A stretch of 64,000 bases of DNA, from contig WHVA01000186.1 of assembly GCA_015179125.1 (NCBI GenBank), forward strand, positions 1-64,000. Direction: 5' to 3'. Below the pieces are notes generated by a model that searched no databases, had not been told where the DNA came from, and worked only from the letters and a program-made list of their open reading frames with translations. Positions 44,965 through 56,154 of this stretch are shown here, piece after piece. The stretch is from Gautieria morchelliformis. Its lineage: Eukaryota; Basidiomycota; Agaricomycetes; Gomphales; Gomphaceae. Position numbers and translations under genes: made by a program. Numbering within the stretch: the stretch's first letter is position 1; the number at the start of each line of letters is the position of its first letter.

Positions 44965-47900
44965 ATGTCAGTCACAGAATGCCCGAAGTCGCCTGTTAAA
45001 CAGGTGACTTTGGAGAAGGAGGAGCGCATTCAAAAAGCCCTGGGGATGGTGAGGTCAGGTATCCAGGTCTCTTTGCATGGCGCTGCTCAAAAATGCAACA
45101 TTGCGTACTTGACCCTGCGAAATCGACTGCATGGATCGAAGCCTCACAAGCTGGCACACTCTGAACAGCAGCACCTCAGTCCGGAGCAACAAAATGTCCT
45201 GATGGCGTGGTGCAAGTACCAAGCTAATATGGTGATGCCACTCTCTCGTGCAGGGCTCCGGGAGAAGATAAATGATATGGTAGGCCAAATCCCGAGTGAC
45301 AGTTGGATACAGCGGTTCCTCAAAGCCCACGCGAAGGATATCGAAGCGGCCAAGTACCGTGGTCTGGATCCAAAGCATGCCCAGGCTTTCAACCCGTCGA
45401 CCGTAGCCACACACTTCACACTCCTTGGGAAAGTCCTTGATACATTCAAGATCCCTGTGGGGAACATCTACAATTTCGATGAAAAGGGAATCCAGCTAGG
45501 TGGAGGTCGGAAAGGGCTCCAGCAACAATTTATATTTTCGAAAGGTGATCGGGATTGCTACGCACAAAAATCCAACTTGCTTGTTCTGGTCACCATAATG
45601 GAGGCTGTTAGTGCCGATGGTAATGCAGTTCCACCTGGGTTTGTCTTGCCAAAAGGTGAGACTGGTGAATGGTGGAGCGTTCTGGTGTTGGATGGTAAGT
45701 TTGCCTGTCTTCTATCTATACACTATGAATTTTTTTGTATCCAGTGTCGCAACATCATATGCAGGCTGGTATAAGGGCAACCTAGGCAGACGCTCTACAC
45801 TCAAGTGGTGAACTGGCGAAGGGGGATCCAAAGTAAGATAGAGAACTATATACAGGACATAGACATACCTGGCGAAGGGGGGTCCAAAGAGAAAACTCTA
45901 AGGAACCCCTTCGTCACCTAACTACGACTATAAGCAAACTCAGGCATGCTATCCCGATTACCGAATGCCCGAGTTACATAAGCAATGATGCCAGCGATAA
46001 CAGGGCTGGACAGATAAGGAAGGAATGATGTCGGAAGGGGCCGGAACAGGAAGGGAAATAAATGGAACACAAGACAGAAGGATGCTAAAGGCTAGGAGAA
46101 GCTCAGGGGCCACCAACAACATGCTGCGATAATGCACAGTGTGATAATGCGTGCGATAAAGCATGTGATAATGCGCAGTGTGTGATTGGTGTTCCCCCGA
46201 CAGCTGGACAGATGATGTCCTGAGTCTTATGTGGTTTGAAAAGGTCTTTATTCCTCATGCTGTCAAGCACAACCCAAGCGGCTCCCCAATCCTTCTCATA
46301 TCCGATGGCCATTCCTCTCACGAGACGCCAGCACTAAAATCACTCGCATACAACCATAACGTCCTTCTCTATTCATTACCTCCACACACCACTCATAAAC
46401 TGCAGCCCGTTGACGTCGGTGTGTTCGGACCACTGCAAACTGGATGGGCCAAACACTGCCAACAACGTGCCACCATGCACAATACTGTCACATGTGCTAA
46501 CGTTGTGTTCGAGTATATGCTTGTGTGTGAGAAGTATTTAACACCACGCCCTATCGAGTCAGCTTTCTGTCGTTGTGGGATCTGGCCATTCAACCCAAAT
46601 ATATTTACCAATGCTGACTTCGGACCAAGTCAGGTGTCCTCAATTCAAATTGGTGCACCTATGGGCCACCCTGAAGCTATGCCATCGTCACCGTTCAGTG
46701 CAGCCCTGACTGATCCCAATGACATGGACTGGGAGTCATCATCAGTACTGGAGTTCATAGATATCGAAGGAACAGCTGGGCTTAGCGATCTTGCAGAACC
46801 GTCAGGTCACTCCCCAGTCCGCCAACCACCGATTGACTTATCGGATGGCTGTCATGACGCGTTTATTTCCCATACTCAGAAGCTCAGCTTTCCTATTTTC
46901 TCACCCCACCTTCGTGTTCGTTCCGATCACCATTGTCATGTTCGGCAACCAATTCTCGCTGTTCGCGCCAACTACCATAGCCACGCCGTCAAACGCACGA
47001 TCGACGTCTTGGGACTGACTCGGCAGTCATCACTGGGCCTACCACCTGCTCTGCTCGACCCTCTTCCGATGGTGTTCTGATAGTTGGGTTGTCATGACCT
47101 GTGTATTTCCTGCACCTTGGTATCCCCATTTTCCCTTTTGCTACTCCTCCTCAGTGTTCGCTTGGCTTCGCCCTCCACCTCGACCTCTCCTCCCCTATGT
47201 CACTTCTGTTAGCCCTTCCTTGCATTTCGCCGAACAGCTATTTGCTGCTCGCATCATTCGCCAGCAGGCACACCATCAAATACGATCGATACCATTCACC
47301 CAGCATGATGGTTCATCATTAACCCCATTGTCTTCTTAAATCCAACCCCATTGGGCGTTCGTATGGTCAAAGTATGTTCGCAGGACATCCCTCCCATAGG
47401 TCATGCAGAATCAACCCAGTAGACCAAGAGTCCGTGCAGGGTAGCATGTATGCGGGTCTCAAGACATGGTTTTGTCCATAAGTGCCTTCGCCACCTTTAC
47501 TCTCCGTTGTTTCATGTTCTCCCTCTTCTCACATTCTATTGTATGTTTATTTCATCTATGTTGTATCATGAATGTGCACCCCTATCCAACCCTGACTTGT
47601 GACGGCCTCTTTCCTATTCGCTGATACCTTACGAGCATTCGATATAAGTAGTTTACATTCGCATGTATATTCCCCAGTTCAATTATCATACGTCGTTCAT
47701 CTTGTGCAGCTTTGACCTCGCCGTGGTCATCATCTTAAGCCTTCTCTTGGAGATTCCCATCTTCGACTAGCAGAGGACTTAGGCATCACTGGTGAGTTCT
47801 CATACTTCATCTTCGTTACCTTAGCCTTCGAACCATTTTCTGCGCTGTTGGCGAAGGGCTCTGAAGGAGCACCTTCGCCAGCGAAGGGATTGTCAAGACT

Positions 47901-48984
47901 TAGACAGCCCTTCCATGAGACCTTGCATGTTACATCGTCAGAAGCCACGGGCTATTTCGCTACGACTGTAGATAGGGTGAGCCCCGTTTACGCAAACCCT
48001 CTTACCTTGTGAACATTCATTGGTTCACCTATTCGCCGAACGGCATACTTATTCGCACAAGTTATTCGGGCATTTGCTGTGTTCACTAATACACGATATT
48101 AATGCCTGAAAACCAATCTTGACAATGGCTCCCTGGCTCCCGAATTCCCTCTTCCTATATGTCACACACATGTGTCACGGCCCCTTCATGAACCCTTGAC
48201 CGCTGTCACACCACCAACAATTAGGGGTATGGACAGCCATGAAACCTCAGTCAGTCAGGCTCCTATGCATAGATACAGCACTCGGAGCTGTGTCGGCCGG
48301 CTCACCCACAGCCCATTCCTGACTATATCTCGCTCTGGATCCAATTCCTCACTCACCTCCTCTTCAAATGGCAGCCTCTCTTCACGTGCTCTCCAGAATG
48401 AGAACGAGACTCTTCGACGCAAGGTTAATGACCTTACAACAATGTATCAGAACATGTGCAAAGCCCTCGACACCAAGCGAGTGCATCGTGAAATGGTTCA
48501 AGCCCAGCATCATGCGGCTGAAGCACACTGTACATTGCATGCTATGGAAGCACGGGACTTGCATCAGCAGCTCCATGACAAGTCTAAAACTGGCAAGCGG
48601 CGCACATTGAATACGCAGGCACGGCTGCTTACTGCACCTGAGGCTAAAGCACAATTTGAGGACCAGGAACGTACTCAGCTTGGGAAGCTTGCCGCCGATA
48701 CCAGTAAACACGAACAAAAGGAACTCGAGGATCGGACTCGTGACCTCCAGCGGGCACAAAACACCGTCCTCAAAGTCTTCGACACTTTGGGGTCATACAA
48801 ACGCAAAGATGAGTTACTCGATATTGCTGCCGCCCTCGCCCTTGATCACAAGGGTACCATCTCCAAACTCACTGCTCGCATCAAAGCCCACCTTCAGGGC
48901 CACCCTCATTTAGTGGAGAACCCCAGGTTTGCTGGTCTTTACCAGACGACTCATCGGGGCGCAAGCGGACCATTCAAGACATGA
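44965..48984 (+). CDS. Pogo/Tigger-like DDE transposase, split by two solo LTRs
   Basis: The transposase has a helix-turn-helix DNA-binding N-terminus (LHGAAQKCNIAYLTLRNRLH, then a CENP-B-like segment with PLSRAGLREKINDMVG). A DDE_1 catalytic domain follows, with first D in IYNFDEKGIQLGGG, second in LLISDGHSSHETP and third in HKLQPVDVGVFGPLQ, so all three are present. Pieces are 44965-45694, 45765-46849 with an LTR at 45770-46202 excluded, and 48130-48984. A GTAAGT...GCAG intron lies at 45695-45764. The frame is continuous across the intron and both LTR sites (VLVLDG, then WTDDVLSLMW; DLSDG, then SLAPEF). The C-terminus has a coiled coil (ALQNENETLRRKVNDLTTMY). No terminal inverted repeats found. 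The split gene should be inactive unless the LTRs are removed. Confidence 0.88.
45770..46202 (-). mobile_element. Solo LTR, family B, in the transposase
   Basis: 433 bp from TATAAGGGCAACCTAGG to TTCCCCCGACA, flanked by GCTGG at 45765-45769 and 46203-46207. It shares its ends and the GGGGGATCCAAAG-type internal repeats with the chromovirus LTR at 11588-12059. It sits immediately after the transposase intron. Confidence 0.85.
46850..48124 (+). mobile_element. Solo LTR, family A, in the transposase
   Basis: 1275 bp from TGTCATGACGCG to CCAATCTTGACA, with an exact ATGGC duplication (46845-46849 and 48125-48129). A second TGTCATGACC occurs near 47092, showing the tandem U3-like start seen also at 6664-6897. 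A TATA-like GATATAAGTAG lies near 47642. It is the cleanest representative of family A in the window. Confidence 0.92.
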
Positions 48985-49478
48985 ATACAGAGGCAACACC
49001 AGTTGCTGGTCCTTCAAATGATTCACAGCTGATGCAGCCTCTATTGCTACCTCAAGCCGCCACTCCTTCATATCCACCCATTCCTTCTAATTCTGATACA
49101 TCAGTACACATCCATGCTTTAATTGACCCATCATTACTTTAGCATCTAGTTAATTGATCAATGGAGCAACTTGTGTTTCTTGGGAAAAAAAAAAAAAACA
49201 GACCCCCGCCGCCTCGGCAGACCTCTTGAATATTATGGTTTAGTGTGACAATTTACAAACAATTGTGACGATTCTTGGCCGGCATGCTGGTTCAAAGCCT
49301 CACTCGCAGCTTCTATCCTGCTGGCTCAATCACTTCGCTCAAATTATTTCTGAAAACTATACAGCTGTATTGACTACTAACTTCTCTTTGATAACCCTTC
49401 TGCCGGATTCACAGAAGTGGCAGCAAAGACCAGTATCAAGGTTTTATTGACTTTGGTCCATATCTCGCTGGGGCATAG
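48985..49478. other. Downstream of the transposase
   Basis: Contains an A run near 49185-49198. No convincing inverted copy of the upstream flank was found, so the right end of the pogo element is undefined. Confidence 0.45.
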
Positions 49479-50058
49479 TAGTGATGGGCATGGCCTGGCC
49501 CAGGCCGTGGGACAAGCCAGGCCAAGCCAGGCCAAAGCCAAGCCAGGAAGCCGTGGCCTGGTGAGCGCCTAAATACAGGACCTTCAGTCACCAAAAAGGG
49601 TATGTTTGCTCTGATACTGGTGTGTATATAATTTTTTTCAATGATATGTAGTGTAGTTACAGTCGCCTTACGTTATTTTTGGTTTAAAACATTAATTTTT
49701 CTGTCATAGCGGACTTGTAAAACCCTTCCCTGTCATCGGCTAGTACTCGGCTCGATGTTCCGCGACGTTTAGAACGTGGAATTTAGGAATTTAGCTCTAC
49801 GGAAAGTCACCCAATGATGTATCTACACTTCGCAGGCATATGCAAGTGTTTCACAAGGTAATAGTATATATATCACAGTTATTATTATTAACCTTACTAA
49901 TCTATCCCACCAACAGGCCATGGCCCAAGCCAAGGCCAAGCCCGAGCCGAGCCAGGCCAAGTGCTAATGGCCTGGCTCAGGTTTTTAGCAAGTCAAAGCC
50001 AGGGCGAGCCATGCCAAAGCCACGGCTTTCAGGCCAAGCCAGGTTGTGCCCATCACTA
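49479..50058. mobile_element. hAT-type MITE with GGCC-rich subterminal repeats
   Basis: Terminal inverted repeat TAGTGATGGGCA at 49479-49490, with its exact complement TGCCCATCACTA at 50047-50058; 580 bp. Immediately inside each end are clusters of GGCCTGG or CCAGGCC and CAAGCCAGGCC motifs, inverted relative to each other, as in hAT subterminal binding sites. The middle is AT-rich and non-coding. The flanks share only GGCAT, so the 8-bp duplication is degraded or absent. Non-autonomous. Confidence 0.75.
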
Positions 50059-50086
50059 GGCATCACGTCCACTTCTCCTAATTTAC

Positions 50087-50280
50087 GCCCTTCTTGCCGC
50101 CTTCTTGCCTTCTTGCCTTCTTGCCTTCTTGCCGCTATCTTGCCTTCTCGCCTTCTTGCCGCTATCTTGCCTTCTTGCCTTCTTGCCTTCTTGCCTCCAT
50201 CTTGCCTTCTTGCCTTCTTGCCTTCTCACCTTCTCGACTTCTTGCCTTCTCGACTTCTCGCCTTCTCGCCGGTGGGCCAC
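50087..50280. repeat. Minisatellite of CTTCTTGCC-type units
   Basis: About 20 imperfect 9-10 bp units (CTTCTTGCC, CTTCTCGCC, CTATCTTGCC) with no central order. Several frames remain open across it and are by-products. Confidence 0.85.
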
Positions 50281-50862
50281 CTTCGCCGTGGATAATATCT
50301 TCTCCACATACATATATGTTCTTCCACACAATTCCCATCTTCCCGCCCTCCTATGTATATCGCAGGTTTCTTATCCTTGCATGGTGCCTGGCCCTGGATC
50401 GACTGTATGTTAACACCTGTTAAATTCTTAACTATTAATTGTTACCTATACATCAAGGCTCGTCCGATTAATTATTTCCCTTCATTCCGATTATACTCGT
50501 GCACGGAATGCTAACTCAATTGCGATTAATCTCTAATTGCACAGTCGATAATCCCAACCCATCTAATCAGGCCCCTCGCACATGCAGGCGACGTGTCGAT
50601 CATTCACTCTTCAGTGCAACACACATTAGGTTGAAAACACTTCTCTCACAACGTCTGCACACAACGTCTGATAATGTTCCAATTATCAGACTCGGTTTCA
50701 TACCATGGCATTATATAGAATTCTAAACATCGCATCCTACCTAATCCTCCCGGGTAGCATTGGATTGAACCGGATTCCTAGTATCTGCGGGATAAGTAAT
50801 AGGCAACAATAACCCTCCCAAATCCCATCGAATAGTTTCAATCGAATTCTTTCGAATGACAA
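50281..50862. other. Unassigned interval
   Basis: AT-rich DNA upstream of the microexon gene; it may hold its promoter. I cannot identify a TATA box with confidence. Confidence 0.4.
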
Positions 50863-51679
50863 ATGAATGTGCGCAACACAGCTGGGCAAAGCTCTTGTCA
50901 AGACCAAACCTCGCAGACACAGGTTATGGTGAGTCGTTGATGGATATATATGGGTGACTTCTGATTAATCCATACGTGCAGACCGACATCATGACCCAGA
51001 CTCAGGTAAGCCCGCTTTTCGGGGTATCTCATACCGGTTGGGTCGTTCTGATACCTTCATTTCGTTTTGCTAGAGTGTAACTGCGACCGAAGTATGCCCG
51101 TCGTCCTTTCTGGTGATGTCATGCTTGCTAACAATTCTTATAGACTGCGACAGCAACTCAGACCGACCACGTGACTGATATGGTGACAGTGGTGAGTAGA
51201 AGCAGTGGTAAATTTGGATAGTTTGACTAACCATTACTTGCAGACTCAGCCAACGATGTTCACAAGCCTTTGGGTATCGACTGAGGTTATCAACAACACC
51301 CAGAAAGTCGAGCACACACAGACCCAGGTCATGGTGAGTCCTGAGTGTTCTGATGTGCGCCACATATAAGCGTTGAGGCTGATGATTTGCATAGTCCGAC
51401 GTCATGACAATGACTCAGGTGCGAGTTTTTTTTCATCGAGTCCTGTGTATTTAGTAGATGTTAATTGTTGTGGATCTTTTGATAGAGTGTAACTGCCACT
51501 CAGGTAAGTTGCTCTGCCATCAGAACTTCAGTGTTTGTTAAATCATCTATTTCAAGACCGACACTTCTGTCATGACGGACTTTGTGACCAAAACTGTTGA
51601 CTCAACGATGGTTCGTTTGGATGTGTGTCATACCAAGACTCTCGCTGGCTCGTCAGCCATACGAGTTGAGATGGCTTGA
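50863..51679 (+). CDS. Thr/Gln/Met-rich protein of microexons, unrecognised
   Basis: I do not recognise this protein. Eight plausible exons, all phase 0, separated by GT-AG introns of 52-68 bp: 50863-50928, 50982-51005, 51074-51091, 51144-51191, 51244-51333, 51395-51418, 51486-51503, 51557-51679. They encode, in order, a segment ending QTSQTQVM; TDIMTQTQ; SVTATE; TATQTDHVTDMVTV; a 30-residue segment ending EHTQTQVM; SDVMTMTQ; SVTATQ; then TDTSVMTDFVTKTVDSTM and a tail to a stop at 51677-51679. Exons 5-8 repeat exons 1-4 in order, and matched introns are alike in length (53/61, 68/67, 52/53 bp). Total about 136 residues. No signal peptide is seen. The start at 50863 is the first in-frame ATG of exon 1. 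It may be the N-terminal part of the following locus. Confidence 0.55.
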
Positions 51680-51798
51680 ACCGCAATCTCCTTGGAATGG
51701 GGGGCATTCGCGCAGGTGGGACCTTGACCCTGTGAGATGTGAGCCTTTTAAAGTTGAAAGGGGACCTTCACAGGTCCACAGGAGGGAGTGGCACGCAA

Positions 51799-52025
51799 TG
51801 GGTACACTAACTGATACAATGGGCCCACCGATCCGTGCACTCCGCTTGAAATGATTCCGTGGTTCCTTGCCACAACCATGCGCACGTACCTATAAATATG
51901 TCGTTAATCACGCAATCGGTCCACTAACTGATACAATGGAAACATACGCCCAGGCCTACCCCGATCCGTGCACTCTGCTCGAAATGAATGGGTGCCACAA
52001 CTATGCGTACGTACCTATAAAATTT
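51799..52025 (+). repeat. Tandem duplication, about 127 bp period
   Basis: CACTAACTGATACAATGG, CCGATCCGTGCACTC and the ACGTACCTATAAA block occur at about 51800-51900 and again at 51927-52025. The second copy is in an open frame; the first is less so. It lies between the microexon block and the next exon. Confidence 0.75.
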
Positions 52026-54590
52026 GTGGCCCCTGCCGTTTGTGTTGTCCATGACACTGAGGCCACAGCTATGGCTAACACCCCACAGAGTCTCCCTAAA
52101 CGGCGCCCCAATGGTACTGCGGCCTTTCACCAAGAGATCATTGCCTGCCTGCGGGAGCTTGTCAATAAAGTGGCCCCATCGAAATTCACTGAGATCGAAG
52201 AAATCCTTGAGTACGAAACTGAAATCCCAGGACACGAAATGTAAGTCATACCTGTCATTTACCAGTTGACTCCTGTTGGTCTGAAACACTGATCAGACCC
52301 GCCGACGGACAAATGCAGAAACTGCCAACTGAAACATCGGGTTCCAACTTGAGGACCACTTACATGGTTACCCAAGCCACGCAATATCATGAGATCCCAC
52401 AACCAAATACCCTCGAGGCCCAAACAGAAGCAACTGCGGGACACACGTCAACAGTTCAGACGCTTCCCCATGCTGACCTGTTGCAGTGTTGCTACCAGCG
52501 CAACGGATCAAACATGCAGCACAGAGGTCTACAGAGGATAATCACAGTTCTAGACAGGATCATGTTGAGGAACACGCCACTTCTGGGGAGGAGTACCTGT
52601 CGAGCAACAAGCCCAAGTGCCGGCGCTTCGGCCGCTGACCTTGAGCCCGAACTCCCTGGCCCTAGTAAAGGTCAGGCCAAACGCAAAACTTGCGTGGATA
52701 AGGAGTGAGCCCCTTTTGAAATAGTGTGAGTATGATACAATGGTGACGGCTCACTCAGGGTGACTCAAACAAAAGAACCGCAAGGGCGTGGCAAGAGGTA
52801 CGTGCAACGGCTGCTGAAGACATAGTGGCCAACGAGCTTTTGTAGACCTCGCATGCTGTCTGAGAAGGCCGCGATCGCCGAACAGTATGTCCACTGAACC
52901 GTGATTTTTATGTTGAACGTTTGACATTATTAATTTCCTTGCACAAACACACCACTATAGTTACGAGGGTGTGTTTTAGCTGCGCAAATATTTACTTATG
53001 ACATCACTCGCCTAATAGATAGAAGCTCCCCATTTTACGTAATCCTGTGTAATTTACAATATAAAAGGAGGCCATTCTGACCCCCTAGGAGAATCATTCA
53101 TTCTAGCAATCTAACATCTTCTATCCATGTGACCTCGTGTGACTTGCATCTTACTAAGCTGCTAATCCCAGCTAGGGTTATTCACTTACTTTAGTGTCTA
53201 ATTCCTTGTTAAGTAGATACTTTTCTGCTTAGCCACTTGGACTAATCCTCCAGGTGTAATTCTACAGAGTGAGTCTGTCAATTGATAGTCTTGCCATTCG
53301 CACTCCAATACCCGAGACGATCTGATCAGTCAATTTTCCTGATTAGAGACTTTCACAAGTCACTTCTAAAACTCATTCATCCCTTGTTTTATTGCTGTGT
53401 GCTGGTAGATTATCAGGGCAGTCCATTTATAAAGTCGCCTGCTAAGTACATTCCTTTATATTTTGGAATACGCTTGGACCCCGATAGTGTCCTTGAACCT
53501 ACATTCTTTTATTTTATTGTTCAGTGCTGCTAAGAAACGTATTGCCTTCCATCCGTATTAACTTGGACTAGTTTTTACGCGGATTGCAACCAAGGTACAA
53601 ATATTAAATTATTTCCGGAGTTGTGCTGCAGCATTGTTGAATATTCTTTGAGTCTCGTAAACGACACGTTCTGATAGATTGAAGTGTTAGCAATAACACC
53701 AAAGTCTTGAAGGGTTCCAAAACAGGAGTGCCCATGCGCTACACAGGAGACAGACCCGGATACCCGCCATTACTACCACATCTGGGTGGTCCAAACCGGC
53801 CAATATCACGGTAAGGTTGCTGCCGCCTGTGCACAGAAGTGGCAAGGCTGCGGTACATGGAGTGAGTCATTCAATCTACATCTTTTTGCTACACTAACTT
53901 TTGTCAGTCTGCCTGACAGACTTAATTAGCGATAACCCTGGTTTACCAGTGGAAGTGTACGCTGCAACACCAGACACCGAGACCAGTCCAGGTATTCTCT
54001 CGATTATTTTAGCTTAATACGACAGGTGATACTTAACAGTCATGCTAGGTCTCCCGGACTTCGATAGATATGGCCTCCTCCGTTCCTCCCAAATCCTGAG
54101 CAGTAAGCATTCTTCTTGTCTCCCTTTGTTGGTTCTCATGTCTCGTAGCATCTTGAACTAGCTCGCCCTCACCGATAAAACCACCACCTCCATATCATCA
54201 ATATCACCGGCAAAGACGAGGAGGCTTCAGTGGGGGTAAGTAATTACATCATTGTATCGTGTTTCTATGCTACTCAGTGCGGTGGTTTATAGTTGTCAAA
54301 CAAAGCAAGAGGGACTCGGGATAAAAATGAAGGCCCAAATTCCCACTGCGAGTGCTGACGACCCGTTTGTTGTCAGTCCACATTTGAGAACATGTGGCCC
54401 GCACATCATTATCGGCATCTCATGGCTGTGGTGGAGGCAAGCGTGGTATCAGGGGGTCAAGAGGTCGAGGGGCTGGAGTACGGGGCCACAAGGCCACGGG
54501 AGCCTAGCGGGAATTGCACACGGTGAGTGCCTGGGACTGCCCGAGCCCGAAAATGATCCTGATGACCGAAAAATGATCACAGGCGATTGA
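51867..54590 (+). pseudogene. Multi-exon host gene interrupted by an LTR, unrecognised
   Basis: No known family recognised. The first clear frame (51867-52244) ends ECLRE-type acidic helices (FHQEIIACLRELVNKVAPSK; IEEILEYETEIPGHEM) before a GTAAGT donor. The next exon from about 52299 is Thr/Gln-rich (TTYMVTQATQYHEIPQPNTL), like the microexon block, and runs to VDKE at 52705. There the LTR begins and supplies a TGA. After the LTR (53725 on) the frame resumes as CPCATQETDPDTRHYYHIWV, VQTGQYHGKVAAACAQKWQG. Later exons have GT-AG borders near 53868, 53928, 53994 and 54051 (ISDNPGLPVEVYAATPDTE; GLPDFDRYGLLRSSQIL). Coding-like sequence continues to about 54525 (FENMWPAHHYRHLMAVVEAS). Exact exon ends downstream are uncertain, and other defects may exist. 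Confidence 0.5.
52706..53724 (+). mobile_element. Solo LTR, family C, in the multi-exon gene
   Basis: 1019 bp from TGAGCCCCTTTTG to GGGTTCCAAAACA, flanked by GGAG at 52702-52705 and 53725-53728 (the shared string is AGGAGTG when read through). TATA-like CAATATAAAAGGAGGCC near 53055. Two minus-strand relatives lie at 1039-2321 and 8072-9010 and share the right-hand 640 bp. The left boundary rests on the duplication and on faint similarity to the copy at 8072. Confidence 0.65.
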
Positions 54591-54599
54591 TTCACTGAT

Positions 54600-54970
54600 A
54601 TAGGTAACTCGGAAGTGCCCCAAAGTGACCTAGAATAGAGTGGATATAGAGCCGATTCTTGAATCGTGGTTATACTGGATTGACATAATTAACGATGTGG
54701 ATTTCCATTGCAACTCCATTGGATTGATTTTGGATTTGTATCGAGTCGAAATCTGTGAATTCTTGCGTTGGATTCCCAGTGAATTCATGGGTTACTTCGA
54801 TGCGAATGTTGAACGGTATTTTCATCGTATTGCCATCGTATTTTTGGGATTATCGGTGGCGCACGAGTGGAATCGGATGGAGAAAAAAAAATCCAATAGA
54901 AAAGCAATTAATCAAAAGGCCCTTGCTCATAAGGTAGGATTTCATAGTTTCAGCTTTATTGCCTGGTTGA
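54600..54970. other. Unassigned interval
   Basis: AT-rich. GTATTTTCATCGTATTGCCA-type near-repeats (GGATTGA, GGATTCC) but no feature supported. Confidence 0.4.
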
Positions 54971-56154
54971 GCGGCGGCTGTAGCCTTTGTCCCGTGCGAA
55001 GCGACCATGCGCGAATCATGCTAACGTGACGTGCCGCGAAGAGAAGTTCATCCAGTTGATCCACTGCGAGCCCCTTAGTGTTTGAGAACATGCTCAGTGC
55101 GTTTTGGAATAGAAACGTACCAAGCGAAATGGACCATTCGCATGCCGCTCGAATGGTTGGATCGGCAGAGCAGCCACAGATCCGAATTTGGATCATCGAA
55201 CCATCCGAACTCGAACATGTCGAGCTAATACAAGTTCAGCAACCTATATATACATGTCGCATCCAATGAGAACTTACAGAACGGAGTCATCTGTCACCGC
55301 GACGAGCAAATGGTATTCACGGATTCATCGTAAATGCGCAAATGCGCGAGTGACGCGTATTTGGGTCTTCCACCTAACGCGTTCTGCTGTTACCTTGATT
55401 TTAAATCCACATTTGTACAACGCCGTTTCGTGCGCCTGTCAGAAAAACATCGTTCTGGGTGTACACATCAAACAAGGCGGGATGTACATAACCACCCACG
55501 TACATAGTCGTGGGGTAATAAAACACATCGCTGTCACGTTATAAATGGGCTCGCAGATAATGGGTTATCTATGTCGATGATGTGTAGGGTCATACCTTGC
55601 ATACCTACATCATTTTTGATGTTAGCTTTGACTGAATTCATAAACTTACTAACCAAGCGTGAGTGAACGATTTTGAAGTTGAGAAAGTCGGACGTCGTCC
55701 AACTGTAGTAAAATACGTGATAATGTTTGGTGACGACTGACGGCAAACGAACATACAAAGGAAATGCTCTAAATTAATTCACTTGATAAGCAAAGCACGG
55801 ATATACCGGCATGAACATACTATTGGAAAGAGAGATTGCATATGAGGACTGTGGGGGTAGGTCCAAAGCATGTGTAGCTGATGTGAATATCAGCGTGGTA
55901 CCCTCAGTACTGGTCGATGTGCTAATATACGGACAACACTCACACTACTATCTTATTAGATGCCCGGGCCTGTATTGAAGTAATCTGCATTATGGTTATT
56001 GTGAGTCGGTGTTATGTCCAAGCACTGACAAGAAAATCGCGACAGACCTCGTAGAAGCAACGATGCTCTGACAAAACAATGACTCACCCTTAGATTTGCG
56101 GAACAAAACCTTGAAAGTCACCTATAGATACACAGTTTTCTGTCCCTGGTCTTG

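Noticed and set aside
50083-50423. Leu/Pro/Ser/Cys-rich frames
   Set aside because: They only translate the CTTCTTGCC minisatellite.
53725-54590. Treating the sequence right of the LTR as retrotransposon internal region
   Set aside because: It has GT-AG introns, continues the host frame, and the LTR is flanked by a short direct repeat, so it is host sequence and the LTR is solo.
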